A program made the translations under genes and the position numbers. From contig NC_053116.1 of assembly GCF_010015445.1 (NCBI RefSeq), positions 3,384,068 to 3,448,067 on the forward strand: a stretch of DNA of 64,000 bases, read 5' to 3'. The notes beneath the pieces were generated by a model. That model made no database searches. It was given only the letters and a program-made list of their open reading frames with translations, and was not told the origin of the DNA. Below are positions 33,663-45,159 of the stretch, one piece after another (position 1 is the stretch's first letter; each line of letters begins with the position of its first letter). This stretch comes from Perca fluviatilis (taxonomy: Eukaryota; Chordata; Actinopteri; Perciformes; Percidae).

Positions 33663-34111
33663 TTTCCCAAAATTCAGCCTTGGTGCAGAACTACAGCCAC
33701 TAGAGCCAGTCCTACAATGAGCTTTCTTTAGGATGTGCGATTTCTGTGTCTGAAGCTATTAAGGAGGAGAGTGGGAGTGGCAAGGTGGAGGGTGGGGGTG
33801 CGGCCTTGACCAACTGCCACTTTTCTCGTTTGAAAGCCATGATGTCTCTCTCTCATGGGTTGGCCAAATTCTCTGGGCGGGCAAAGCAGAGAAAGGGGAG
33901 GTAACCTTGCTTGTTATGACCTCATAACAAGCAGATTCCAAAACGGCTCATCTGAGCTTTCATTTTCTCAAAGGCAGAGCAGGACACCCAGGGCTCGGTT
34001 TACACCTATCGCCATTTCTAGCCACTGGGGGACCATAGACAGGCTGGGGGAACTTATATTAATGTTAAAAAAACTCATAAAAGTGAAATTTTCATGCCAT
34101 GGGACCTTTAA

Positions 34112-35561
34112 ATTTCACTTTCAGTTGTAAATTTCCATCAGACTTAGAGATGCACATATTATAATTTTCTAGGCCAACCACTTTACAGCACACACAAATA
34201 TTTATTTTCTATCTTTGCTTTAATAGAACATTTTACATTTTGCATAGAATAGATTTGTTTAACAGATAATCTATCGCTATAAAATAGAACTATATTAATT
34301 ACTCCTGGTGTGGGAAATTCACACATCTAAAGTGTGATGTTATAGAAGAACCAATTCCTTCTTTTCACATCCAATATCCAACTTACATTTTTTTATAAAT
34401 TTAGCAAACTGAACTTCTGTATGAAAACAGGGAAAACAGGTAATGCATTTGTACAAAAGGCCATCTATACACAGTGATTGTTAGAGTGCATGTCGGAGAA
34501 TAGCATGGGCATGCGTTCCACCCGGCGGAAAAGTGTGAAAAAGAAAAAAAGACTCTCTGAGGGATAACTAGCCAGTGGAGGTCGCGTGACAACTGTAAGT
34601 CATATAAGTTATGTTGTCAGTTCATTGTTAGCTGGTGATTTTGTTGTTTGTGTTCTTCACCTGCTAGCTAAGTTGCACGTGGCAGCTGATTCAATATAAC
34701 GGGGATTGTTGAACGCCCTTGCTCACGTTTGTATTTTATGTGCATTATTTACATGCTACAGTAGTTGCAATGCATTAAGATAATGTAATTAATTGTGGAT
34801 TTATTGTTATTTGCTAGCCTATATATAATTCCTATGCATTGTGTATGGTAGCCTTTACAATGTTATTTATTTAGAGCATTTGACTGGAATAAAATCCGCA
34901 TATGTCAGACTGACCGGCCAGTCACTGGTCATGGCCAGTCACGTAAAAAAAAGGCCAATTCCGGTCACCAGCCGGTCAATCGGTGCATCTCTAATAAGAA
35001 GTCAATGGATTGTGCTGCAGAGCAGAGGGCCTTGGATACTATTTGTCCCTAAGTACTGTATATATATTACTAAACAATTTACTTGTAATGACTTGTACTC
35101 ATTATTATTGTACTTTGGTTTATTGGAGTTTTCTAATGTGAAATCACTAAATTGATAGTTAGCATGGCTATTAGTTATGACTCAGCATTTTCTGTTGCTG
35201 TAAGTTGTGGGTTTGCACTATACTTTGGGTATTTGTATTGGTTTCATCTCATTTCTGTTTGTCTTTTGCTTTTCGTTACAGTTTTACAGTATAAAACAAT
35301 AAGTGAAGTTTCTTCGTCGAACCCCAAGAAAAGTTCTGTATTGTGTTTTTTGGAGAATGTTACACTGTTAGCTAACTGTTGAGCTTTGACGAAGCAACTC
35401 ATTGCAAGGTCAGTACAAGTAACTAGAGGATGAAAGGTTACATGACGCCACTGACAGGCGACTAAAGGAAACATCCTGTGTCAAAAAATAAAATAACAGA
35501 TTTCTCTGGGTTTGAAATTTGGTGGAAACATTTGGGATAGTATAAGAACACAACTCTCTCG

Positions 35562-35626
<65 letters not shown>

Positions 35627-36297
35627 AATAACATAGGTATGGTCATTTTTAGACATTTTAATGCAGAAATGTTACATATTGTACCTTTAAGACAGGTGGC
35701 CATGTGGGCAGCGTGTGTATATGACGTAACGTAAGTCCGACAGGGTTTGTTAGGGGAAGTGAGGCTCTCCGTGGGTAGAAAAGTACCACTGACACAGTGA
35801 TGCGCATGCTTTTCCATGGGTAGTTAAGCTACAGTAGTCAGTGTTTTATGTTCGCTACAAAGACGAACTAAATCACCTGATTAATGCAACGTAATCACGA
35901 CATCTCCCGGCCATTTTTCTCTGCAGAAAGCTGCTACCAGCCAGGCTAAAGCTAATATAGTTAGCCTAAAGAAACAATGCGTCCAACTAACATTACGGTT
36001 CGGAGCCGCGACGCTGGAAACGTAACACTGATCTACAACAGAAGTCGGTTTCTGACATGCTGGCTCTGCATGCACAGCCAACCACCAATCACAATCAATG
36101 TTGATAAATTGATTTAACAACCAAAGCAGGCCCTGCTAGTCGACCACAAGCTGAAATTTAGAGGAAGCAACATGCATACGTTATTGAAATCATATTAAGT
36201 CTGGACTGATCGTATTATATGAATACAATGGTGTCATGTCAGTCAACCAGCGTATTTAACTACCTAATGTCCCTCTCCAAAACCACCTCAGAAGAGT
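34112..36297. other. Repeat-rich non-coding sequence
   Basis: A hAT-like pair of ends may lie at 34145 (TAGAGATGCACATATTA) and 34993 (GGTGCATCTCTA), without matching flanks. A short basic frame at 34489 (MSENSMGMRSTRRKSVKKKK) inside it may be a first-exon relic. A TTAA-type end (TTACATATTGTACCTTTAA) lies near 35670. No gene is supported. Confidence 0.4.
35563..35616. repeat. (TA)n microsatellite
   Basis: About 26 TA units. Confidence 0.95.
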
Positions 36298-36305
36298 AGT
36301 CACAG

Positions 36306-37133
36306 CTAGGGTTGGGTACCCAAACCCACGCAAACGGTAGTATTCGGACCGGATTAGAACGGAAATTTCGGTTACGACTGAAATATTTTCCCTCTGTCGC
36401 TTCGGACAGCGGCAGACTCTTTTTTTCTTTCTCCCTTTTCTGCCGAGTGACGCACGTGCCCGCTCGCGGTGTGAAGAGCGTGTCCGCGCTATTCCTCGAC
36501 ATGCACTCTACAATCACTGCTGATAGACACCTTTTTGTACACGCTCCGAAACGGACGTAAAAATATAACTCTCTCTCTAGTCTACCGTTACCTAGCTACC
36601 GTAAATATAAGCTACTTTTAAAATGGCATATTTTCCCTCTGGGCTCACCAAAACGGATGTGAAAGCATATTAACCATTCACTGACTGCACGTGATCGCTA
36701 GTAAACATATTACACTTACTCTGCTAGTCTATCGTTCAGGACAAGACAGCCTCCCCAAATTGTCTGCCCTTTCAAACTCATACCTGGGTGTGTACAGACC
36801 TCTTTGAACCGTCTGAGAGAGTTTTCTCCTGTGCAGGACATGCCATAAGTCAGGAGAGATGTAGTATCTTGCCAGAGAAGGCAAATATGATCATTTTTCT
36901 GCCAAAGAACTGCTAGAGTTAGAAGCTGGTTGGCATACCAACTCAACATTTATTTTGTCATTACTTGTTAATAGTGTAACTGTTATTTGTTAAATTATTG
37001 TAGTTGTGGGTTAGGTGACTTAGGTTTACTATGTTTTTTTTTTTTTTTTTTTTAAAAGCCTTTTATTTTCAAGAATCGGCTTAGGAATCTGTTAGGAATC
37101 GGAATCGTAAAAATCCAAACGGTACCCAACCCT
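36306..37133 (+). mobile_element. hAT transposon deletion derivative (828 bp)
   Basis: Ends CTAGGGTTGGGTACCCAAAC and GGTACCCAACCCT, with a perfect 8-bp duplication AGTCACAG (36298-36305 and 37134-37141). It keeps only the tail of a transposase (36803-36916) and lost the rest. A T-run lies at 37031-37054. Confidence 0.85.
36803..36916 (+). pseudogene. hAT transposase C-terminal dimerisation-domain fragment
   Basis: The plus frame reads FEPSERVFSCAGHAISQERC then LPEKANMIIFLPKNC and a stop. This is the SERVFS-AG...-LPEKxxxLIFLxKN signature at the C-terminus of hAT transposases. The catalytic domain is missing. Confidence 0.8.
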
Positions 37134-37177
37134 AGTCACAGTGCTCTCTTGCTCTGGTGTTTTTTAAAGTATTAAAG

Positions 37178-37542
37178 TAGAGCTGGGCAATATATCGATA
37201 TTATATCGATATTGTGATATGAGACTAGATATCGTCTTAGATTATGGATATTGTGATATCGTAATATGGCATAAGTGTCTTTTCCTGTTGTAAAGGCTGG
37301 ATTACAGTAAAGTGATGTCTTTTTCTGAATTTACCAGACTGTTGTAACTGTTCTATTTGCATTTACCCACTTCATTCGTCATTATATCCACATTACTGGG
37401 GATTATTTATCAAAAATCTCATTGTGTAAATATTTTGTTAAAGCACTAACAGTCAACACTACAATATCGTTGTGGTATTGATATTGAGGTATTTGGTCAA
37501 AAATAGCGTGATATTTGATTTTCTCCATATCGCTCAGCCCTA
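37178..37542. mobile_element. hAT MITE (365 bp)
   Basis: Ends TAGAGCTGGGCAATATATCG and ATATCGCTCAGCCCTA, flanked by a perfect 8-bp duplication TATTAAAG (37170-37177 and 37543-37550). The interior is rich in ATATCG words. Confidence 0.85.
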
Positions 37543-37884
37543 TATTAAAGTTCAACAAAGAATGGTTCTCATTAGAAAATGAACTTCATTTTTATTTTTC
37601 TATGTAGATGCACTCTTACAAAATCACCCCAGTAGTTGAGAATGATTGATTTCCAAATAGAGCTATTTATGTCATCTTAATAATATAAATTATAGAGTAG
37701 GTCTAGACCACACTCTATAATTTAAAAAGATCCAACAATTCCCCCCAAGAGCAAGCATTTGGTGCAACAGTGGCGAGAAAAATCTTCCTTTAAAAACAGA
37801 CAGAATGCTCAGACAGACCCAGGCTCAACTTACCTTAATTATAACTTGTGTCCTGCTAGTTGTTCTACAGCACTTTCTTTTAAA

Positions 37885-38466
37885 GTGCCCATATTATGAA
37901 ATATTTTTTTTTTCCTGGGATTTGGGGTGTTATTTTGTGTCTCTGGTGCTTCCACACACATACAAACTTTGACAAAAATCCATCCATGGTGTTTTGAGTG
38001 AGATACGGTTTCTGAATGTGTCCTGCCTTCAGTCTCCTGGTGAGCTGTTCAAAATCGGCCCGTATTATGACGTCACAATCCGAAACGACCTGGCTAAACG
38101 CAACCGTTAGCTCGTAGCGTTAGCATGCTAATGCTACCTCATTCTCAGTAGCAAAGCACTGCTACAACACACACAAGTTCACCATAATCTACAAAAGAAC
38201 TACTTCCATGTGCGCCCTCATTTAGAAGTCTCCGAGCTGATCCTGCCTTGTAACTGACCAAAGTTGGAGAAACAGCCTTTCTTTTACTGTCTCTAGAGTT
38301 AGCTAGCTGCATGATCTACAACTGAGCTACTGCGAAAGTGCAATCAAAGATAGTAAAGAAAAGAAGAAGAAGAAGAAAAGAGGTCTCACTCTGTAGCTAA
38401 AACAGAAACCAGGTGAAAAGAGGATCTGCAGCAGTGAGAGAGAGCTGTAGCTAAATTAGTACAACA
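37885..38466. mobile_element. TTAA MITE, truncated copy of the 13758-14417 family
   Basis: Starts AGTGCCCATATTATG after TTAA (37881-37884) and follows the 13758 element in reverse orientation (shared blocks around AAACAGCCTTTCTTTTACTG). Its far end is replaced by the A-rich tract from 38467. Confidence 0.75.
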
Positions 38467-38475
38467 AAAAAAAGA

Positions 38476-38554
<79 letters not shown>

Positions 38555-38657
38555 AAAAAAAAAAAAAAAAAAAAAATAAAAAAAAAATAAAAAAAAAAAA
38601 AAAAAAAAATAAAAAAAAAAAAAAAAAAAAGAAAAAAAATAAAAAAAATAAAAATTA

Positions 38658-38694
<37 letters not shown>

Positions 38695-38759
38695 AACAAA
38701 AATATGTTGTTTTGGAAAAAAAAAAAAAATAAAACTATTTTTTTTAAAAAAATAAAAAA

Positions 38760-38790
<31 letters not shown>

Positions 38791-38982
38791 TTTGAAAAAA
38801 AAAAATATAAATATAATTTTTTGAAATTTTTTTTATAAAAAAAATTTTAATATTTTAAAAAAAAAAAAAGTGTTTTTTTCTTTCTTTTTTTTTATTATAC
38901 ATATTTTTTTTTTTTTTAAAAAAAAACATAGAAAAAAAAAAAAAAAAATATTTTTTTTCTTTAAAAAAAAAAAAAAAAAAAT
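38467..38982. repeat. About 0.5 kb of near-pure A with scattered T
   Basis: Long A runs with occasional T, then T-runs and A-runs near 38817-38980. It begins exactly where the MITE should continue with a short A/T-rich stretch (compare 13840-13860). It could be an expanded A-tract or a long-read consensus error. Confidence 0.9.
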
Positions 38983-38987
38983 AATAC

Positions 38988-39075
38988 TGATGGCTGCATT
39001 CCACTTAGGAGAGACCCTGGTATTAAACAATTAATGATGGCTGCATTCCACTTAGGAGAGGTCCTGGTATTGTGC
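38988..39075. repeat. Two direct copies of a 47-bp unit
   Basis: GATGGCTGCATTCCACTTAG and the following bases occur twice, starting at about 38990 and 39037. Confidence 0.85.
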
Positions 39076-39325
39076 ATGCTGACTCACTGAAAGCCCCCTG
39101 CTGGTTGTACTACAACACGTAGTTTTCAGAATTAAGCATTTCCAAAGATGCCACAGTTGTTTCAGATTGACTCATCAAAACTCTTAAAAATCAAAGAAGA
39201 CTCATGGCAGAAGAAATTCTCAGAGCATCAGATATCTTTCAGAATATTTAATATGTTAAACACGTCCTACAAATTTAACAGTAATATACTTTATATACAC
39301 TTGTATTCTTATTATTCTTTATTAG

Positions 39326-39662
39326 TTTCAAAGGATGAGTTCTGTTCCTCCTGTGGAAATAAGGACCTGCCCAAACCAGCTGTAGATGATATTTGGGTGA
39401 GACTTAAAACATCAATAAATAGTCTGAATACTGACTAATCTGGAGTAAAATTCTTGAGATAACATTAAAGTAATCAAATAATGTCTAATTGTATACATAA
39501 CTGGTTTTCTAATGTTTACATTTTCTTATTTTTATCCATGTGTGGATTCAGTGTGAAACTTGCACAAGATGGTTTCACACGCAGTGCCTTGGAATGACAG
39601 CAGCACCAATACCAAGCAAAAATCCCCCTTGGGATTGTTTGTTGTGTAACAGCCCTAGCTAA
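39326..39662 (+). pseudogene. Orphan PHD finger encoded by two exons
   Basis: Exon one (39326-39396) follows a TTTATTAG acceptor and reads SKDEFCSSCGNKDLPKPAVD then DIW, ending at a GTGAGA donor. Exon two (39552-39662) follows ATTCAG and reads CETCTRWFHTQCLGM, then WDCLLCNSPS and a stop. Joined in phase 0 they make a Cys4-His-Cys3 PHD finger: CSSC, CETC, H-x2-C, CLLC, with the usual aromatic W-F-H and the conserved W before the last pair. PHD fingers read histone tails and also occur at the C-terminus of some transposon proteins. No upstream exon was recognised. It is a fragment of either a host gene or an element; splice sites and frame are intact. Exon one could be part of a longer frame from 39148. 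Confidence 0.6.
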
Positions 39663-40021
39663 AGACGCTGTAGGGGAGTTTGGGGTTTAGGTCTGGATAA
39701 CTAAAGGCTCCAAAATTTCAACTACTGCCACGATGGTAATTGTACACAAACTGCATAAAGGGAACATTAACCCCACCCAGAAAAGTAAACACAAGCTAGA
39801 AAATTCGTATTTAATTTGTGTTTTTCCATCATTCACATTAGTACAGATCTGAAATTATTTTCTATGTGAAGATTAACATTGTGGATGTGTTCATTATGAA
39901 TGAATGTGGGATATTGATATTTAAGTTTGTTCTGCCACCGATGGCAGGTAAAAATGTTAAGTAAAATTTTACTTAACATTTTTACTTACTAAATGTTCAG
40001 TCTCAAATCATGTTTTAAGGC

Positions 40022-40055
<34 letters not shown>

Positions 40056-41328
40056 ATTATAACATATTTCTTGAGATAAATATACCCAAAAATGATGCAT
40101 GTTTACTTTTTGAAAAGTAATCGTTATAGTTCAACCATTAGGTGAGCAGTTATAGTGAGGCAAGAATGGAAACACTTTGCTTGGTAATTATTAAAGTATT
40201 AAATGTTTTTAGCAGAAAATATTCCCCAAAATTATGCATATATTATTTTTGAAAACTACATGTTGTAGTGCAACCAGCAGGGGTGCTTCTATGTGTAGAG
40301 TAGTTTTGGACAAATGACTTTGTTAATGTGACATACATTTTTTTAGTAAAAAGAATATTCCCCAAAATTATGCATATGCGTATATTTGAAAAATTAGTGC
40401 TGTAGTACAACTAGCTGGAGACAATCTATAATTGAGGTAAGTTTGGAGACACTACCTTATTTAATCATTAAAGAGAGAGGACAGAGAAGAGACACTAACA
40501 TATCCTGGCTTGTAATGGAAGACATATGATGCTTTTGATAACCGATTGCAAATAAAAAGAAACGTTACTGTTGTTTATCTAGATAACATCCCCGAAATCC
40601 CTATCACCAGACTCCATGTAAATAATCAGTACTTCTAGCATGTATAGAGACAGCATATTTCCACATGTAAATCGGTGAATTATGGGTTTATTTCAACCAA
40701 ACCAGAGTGGTGATTGTTGGAACAGTGTGTGACAGGATGAGGTTTGCCCCTCCCTCTTACCTGTGCATGGGAGTGCGCACCAGCACACCTGGGGCTCATC
40801 CCCTTTGAGTGGGAGCAGGTGGGGGCTCTATTTAAGCATGTGTGTGTGTAGACTCGTTCTTTTTTTCCCCTGTCTTCTCCTGTTGGGTGTGGAGGCGTGT
40901 CGGGGCTGGCGTGCTGTACACTTTTTTTTGCCCTAGGTCGTCCGTTTGGGCGTGTGAGCCGACCCTGTCTTGGCTGGGGATGTCCCGGTGTGGTGCCTAC
41001 CTGTGCTGCTTGCGTTGGGTGTCTCGGTAAGGTGCGTGCCTCCCTGTTTCGACCCATTTGGCGTTATCAAGATCTGACATGTCTTATTTGTTATAGTGTG
41101 GGCCACTGCATGTGTGCGGAGTGGGTGTTCTGTTTTAATGCTGCGTTTCACAACAAAGCTGGACTGGGCTGCAGCCTCATACATGCTGCTGTGGGGCTAT
41201 CATGGTGCCACAACTAATTAAAAGGGCCAGTACTCCCCGGCGCGTTCTTCAACTCACTGATGCTGTTCTGGATTCTGGTAAAACTGGTCTGGATACTGGT
41301 ACAAAATTGGCTCTGTAGGTACTGTATT

Positions 41329-41331
<3 letters not shown>
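39663..41331. other. No gene seen; degenerate tandem repeat inside
   Basis: Contains a short TA repeat (40026-40052) and the 140-bp degenerate tandem. Frames at 40680-41217 are GT/C-rich without recognisable domains. Confidence 0.4.
40075..40440. repeat. Three diverged copies of a ~140-bp unit
   Basis: The core CCCCAAAATTATGCATAT recurs at about 40085, 40224 and 40362, each followed by a block like TGTAGTGCAACCAGCAGGG. A copy of that block in the opposite orientation lies at 39093-39128. Confidence 0.65.

Positions 41332-41402
<71 letters not shown>
41332..41402. repeat. (GT)n microsatellite
   Basis: About 35 GT units. Confidence 0.95.
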
Positions 41403-41404
<2 letters not shown>

Positions 41405-41974
41405 TGCATGTGGGTTTTTCTTTGTTCTTTTTATTTTGGTTGATTTGCGGTTTTCTTATTATGCATGCTCGATTGTTCATTTGAATTGTGTTGTTTATTA
41501 CTTTTTCTAATATCCAGTACTTATCCATTTTTAACAAAATATTGCTATTTTAACATATCTAATTAAATAAAATTGTATATTTTTTTCTATAATTACTTCA
41601 TTGTCTCTGACCCCTGATTTTGATAAACTGATTGTGTGCTTTAAAAGGTCTTGGGCCTATCCCAAGTGGGGTTGTCGGACATTTTTAGTTTAGTCATAGG
41701 CCACTCACCTTGCCAAGTGGAAAGACAAACCAAGACTGCTTTGGATAGTTTTATTTTGTTTGTCCACTTTGAATGCAGTGTGTTTTACAATGATAAAAGT
41801 ACTGATTATTTACATGGAGTCTGGTGGGTTTGGCGATGGCCTATTACAGAGCTAAATATTCAAACAGCGCTTATGAACAAACTCTTATTTACATACGTCC
41901 TGCCGTCATATCGTTGCTGAGAGAAGAGATCACAGGAAGGAGAGAAAGATCAACTGAAGGTTTAATGACCAAAC

Positions 41975-42167
41975 CTGCTCTGTGTAACCGAAGCTGAGGG
42001 TTGAAAACCGCGTCCAGTAGCTCCCGTTGTCGCTCGTTCTCCTCTTTTGAACGACAAAGTTCCTCCTCGTACTCTGCTATCGTTCTTTCAAACAGCCCAA
42101 ATATCTCTTCAGCAGCCGCAGTTAGTCGCTGCTCCACCAACGCTCTCAGCATCTGGACTTTACACAT
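41975..42167 (-). CDS. First coding exon of a C2H2 zinc-finger gene
   Basis: The ATG at 42167 opens MCKVQMLRALVEQRLTAAAE, then AEEIFGLFERTIAEYEEELC and RSKEENERQRELLDAVFNPQ, ending LHRA. After 64 codons plus one base it meets a CAG|GTTTGG donor (41974-41973). This is the common N-terminal exon of teleost C2H2 genes; the segment is heptad-like and probably helical. Its phase-1 end fits the acceptor of the finger exon at 20895, giving D-V-E-Q-L at the junction. The intron would be 21,079 bp and contain the CACTA element. A diverged duplicate is at 8021-2784. A piggyBac-like foldback sits 270 bp upstream, and 42168-42330 matches the flank of the duplicate, so the original promoter is probably in that interval. 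Confidence 0.8.
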
Positions 42168-42441
42168 TTTACCTCTTTCTCAACACAACAAGGATACTCT
42201 GCTAACACACATTTCTGCTAGACGCCATCTTGCTCAAAGTGGGAAGTTAGCAGCAGTAAATACAACAGCTTCCGGTGCAGATTAGTTGCTGAGCTTCAAA
42301 ATAAAAGTCCGGAAGTGTTTGAGGCAAATTTGAAAAACAAACCGGAAGATAAATGATCTAAAATAGTGACAGACTTCCTCTGGAAAACACGCAGGAATAT
42401 AAGTGATTAAAACACACGTTTGAAGAAAGACAAACATTTAA

Positions 42442-42891
42442 CCCTCATGCCCTTCTCCAAAAAAAAAATGACACTGGACACCTTTGAGGCAAAAATGTCC
42501 ACGCACACAAAAACTGCTATTAAATCATCATATATCAATATGTTTTTCTGCTTTTTTTTTTTTTCCATAAATCACTTAAACAACTTCTAACTTAATCAAA
42601 ACTACCAAACATTCATTTTCATTTTAACCCTTTATATGCCAGTTTATTTGAAGTATTTCATTATGTATTACAAATATTTTTCCATATAATGAATAATATG
42701 TAAATGGGGCTTTGGTGGTGATTAGAGGCTTGGATATGTCAAAGATGAGCAACAAAACTGATTTGATTGCATCAGTATTTTTTTGTAGTTCCAGATACTC
42801 CCTCTGGACACCTTTTGTGGACAAAAATGCCTCATTGACTTCCATTATAACCACTTTTTTTTTTATCTCACTGCCTTTACAGTATAAAACC

Positions 42892-42922
<31 letters not shown>

Positions 42923-43946
42923 AATCTGATCATTTTAGTGATGAGAACACATTTAGTGTGAAAAAGGCATCTTTGAAGGATGCATTTCATGTGTCTTTGG
43001 AGACGTGCTTGAATAAAAACACTGTCTCCTGCATGTGCTGTAAACTGGCGCTTATCATTTCAAATGGTTTGTGGGACATGGTGGCCCTGAAGACTGGTCT
43101 CCCACTATGGACATCCCACAGGCTCCGGGTGGATTCCCCTTTGGACCGGTACACACCTGCCACACACGGCTCTATAATATAACTGGCAAAAGTAAGTTGC
43201 GCTTTTTTCACTCCTAAAATTATCGTTTGTTTACAGATTTACACAAACTCTCTCTCACACACAGACACACACACACACACACACACAGGTCCATAATATA
43301 ACTGGAAAAAATACAATGATTTCATGCATTGGCCTACAAGGGCAAATGTGGTTATAATGGAAGTCAATGAGGCATTTTTGTCCACAGAGGTGTCCAGAGG
43401 GAGTATCTGGAACTACATAAAAAATACTAATGCAATCAAATTAGTTTTATTCATAATCTTTGACATATCCAAGCCTCTAATCCCCACCAAAGCCCCATCT
43501 ACATATTCATTATATGGAAAAAAAAAAAAAATCCTTTTTTGTTTTTTGTAATAAATAATGACATACTTCAAATAAATAAACTGGCATTTAAAGGGTTAAA
43601 ATCCTGAAAATGATTGAATGTTTGGTGGTTTTGATTAAGGTAGAAGTTGTTTAAGTGATTTATGAAAAAAAGCAGAAAGAAATATTGATATTTGATGATT
43701 TAATAACAGTTTTTGTGTGCGTGGACATTTTTGCCTCGAAGGTGTCCAGAGGGTACAAAATGAATCATTTAAGTATAAAAAACATGTAAGAGTAAAAAAA
43801 CCCTGGATTTAACTTTGTTAATTGACTAAAAAGAAAGGTTCCTACAAAATGTCATGCCATAAGCAGTAACACAGCAAAAATGATCACAAAATGAAAAAAA
43901 AAAACTTGAGAAAAATGTACAAAAATGGCCGAAGAGGGCATGAGGG
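42442..43946. mobile_element. piggyBac-like foldback element (1.5 kb)
   Basis: Ends CCCTCATGCCCT and the complement, flanked by TTAA (42438-42441 and 43947-43950). CCC next to TTAA is the piggyBac pattern. The arms (about 42442-42870 and 43345-43946) are inverted copies over roughly 430 bp. The middle contains a GT repeat and a 156-codon frame (42712-43182) without recognisable domain. It lies just upstream of the zinc-finger first exon. Confidence 0.75.
42890..42918. repeat. (GT)n microsatellite
   Basis: About 14 GT units in the loop of the foldback element; a CA run lies on the other side at 43256-43288. Confidence 0.9.
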
Positions 43947-43950
43947 TTAA

Positions 43951-44895
43951 ATGCATTTTCAGAGCTCTTAGAAAACAAAGAACCAAATTAAAGCTGATGG
44001 TAGTTTGTTTCCCATTTTCTTTTAAAGTGTCAAACAGAAGACAGAAGGTTTAATCTTTAAATGTAAGATGTCAACTGTTTTTGTTGTTTGTCTAAAGGTG
44101 AAGTTAATGTTTATATTAGACCGATTATTATCATATCAAATCAGACCACCTTTTAAGATTTATTTTCTCTCTCAATTTATTCATTCATTTGATTTGCATC
44201 ATGTGCACAAAAACACAAAGAAGCAGTCGCTGGCAGTTCAAAACTCAGGCTCTCTCCAACATTATTAAATGTGTAGAAAACAAATCATAGTAAAAATGAG
44301 AATCTCTGAAATAGCAGATAAGTTGAAATACAACATACAAAACATTAAATATATTAGCGGTGGTGATATGTGACTTCCATGGATACACAAACAAAACGGA
44401 GGAGGTTTTCTTTCCAGGTTTGGTCCTTCACACCCCGGGGCTGAGTCAATTAATAGAACTAGCTAATGCCGGCAAACCACAGCTGATATTAATCAATAAA
44501 ATCCAGAAAAATTAATCTTTTAATATTTGAATTTTCACCATGGACGTAGAAGTGCTTTAAAACAAACTGTTGGGGGCTCAGTTCTTAATGTAAACATGAA
44601 CCTGGTGCAATATAAAACATATCTGAGGGTTAATATAAAACATATCTGAGGGTTGCTTCTTGCTTGTATAATTTACAGCAGAAGTTCTCTGAAAATCTCT
44701 CTTATATACAAGCTAAACTGGTATTGGAACTGAAATTTCCCTAACCTGATTGTAATCAAATCTGGACCTTGTGAATTGAAATCGAATCAATTAAGAACAT
44801 CATTGGCACCCCACACGTGCAATAACAGCTGTGAAAAAACAACAACTCAGAGTGCAATAAAATAAAGCCCAGTGTCGCTGCGACTGAGCTGGTGG
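43951..44895. other. No gene seen
   Basis: AT-rich; a 28-bp direct duplication (AACATATCTGAGGGTT, about 44616-44655) is the only structure noted. Confidence 0.4.
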
Positions 44896-45118
44896 AGTCT
44901 CCAGAGGCTGGTTTTAGAACATAAGAGACGTCTCCAGTTTCAACAGCCAATAGAGAAGTCAGCTGGTCAAGTCTCCAGAGGCTGGTTTTAGAAAATAAGA
45001 GACGTCTCCAGTTTCACCACCGGCAATAGAGAAGTCAGCTGGTCAAGTCTCCAGAGGCTGGTTTTAGAAAATAAGAGACGTCTCCAGTTTCAACAGCCAA
45101 TAGAGAAGTCAGCTGCAA
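44896..45118. repeat. Tandem repeat, three copies of about 75 bp
   Basis: Units begin AGTCTCCAGAGGCTGGTTTT at 44896, 44970 and 45046, with few differences. Confidence 0.9.
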
Positions 45119-45159
45119 GCTATTAAAAAAAAGATCCTGAATCCATTTTGTTTCTATGT

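Larger units (their letters stand above)
23560..34107. mobile_element. TTAA-flanked MITE, split by the CACTA transposon
   Basis: The left end AGGTCCCATGACA (23560) and right end (TGCCATGGGACCT, ending 34107) are inverted and flanked by TTAA (23556-23559, 34108-34111). Without the insertion the MITE is about 755 bp (23560-23722 and 33516-34107). It carries a 46-bp tandem repeat, split by the insertion. The end type resembles the element at 8875. No coding capacity. Confidence 0.8.

Noticed and set aside
38833..39030. Phe/Lys-rich minus frame
   Set aside because: Translation of the A/T homopolymer tract.
40680..41217. Overlapping frames on both strands near 41 kb as a gene
   Set aside because: They arise from GC-rich, skewed sequence; composition-driven, no domain.
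42712..43182. 156-codon frame in the piggyBac-like foldback as a transposase
   Set aside because: It runs through a GT repeat and has none of the piggyBac catalytic motifs; I keep it only as a remark in the element entry.
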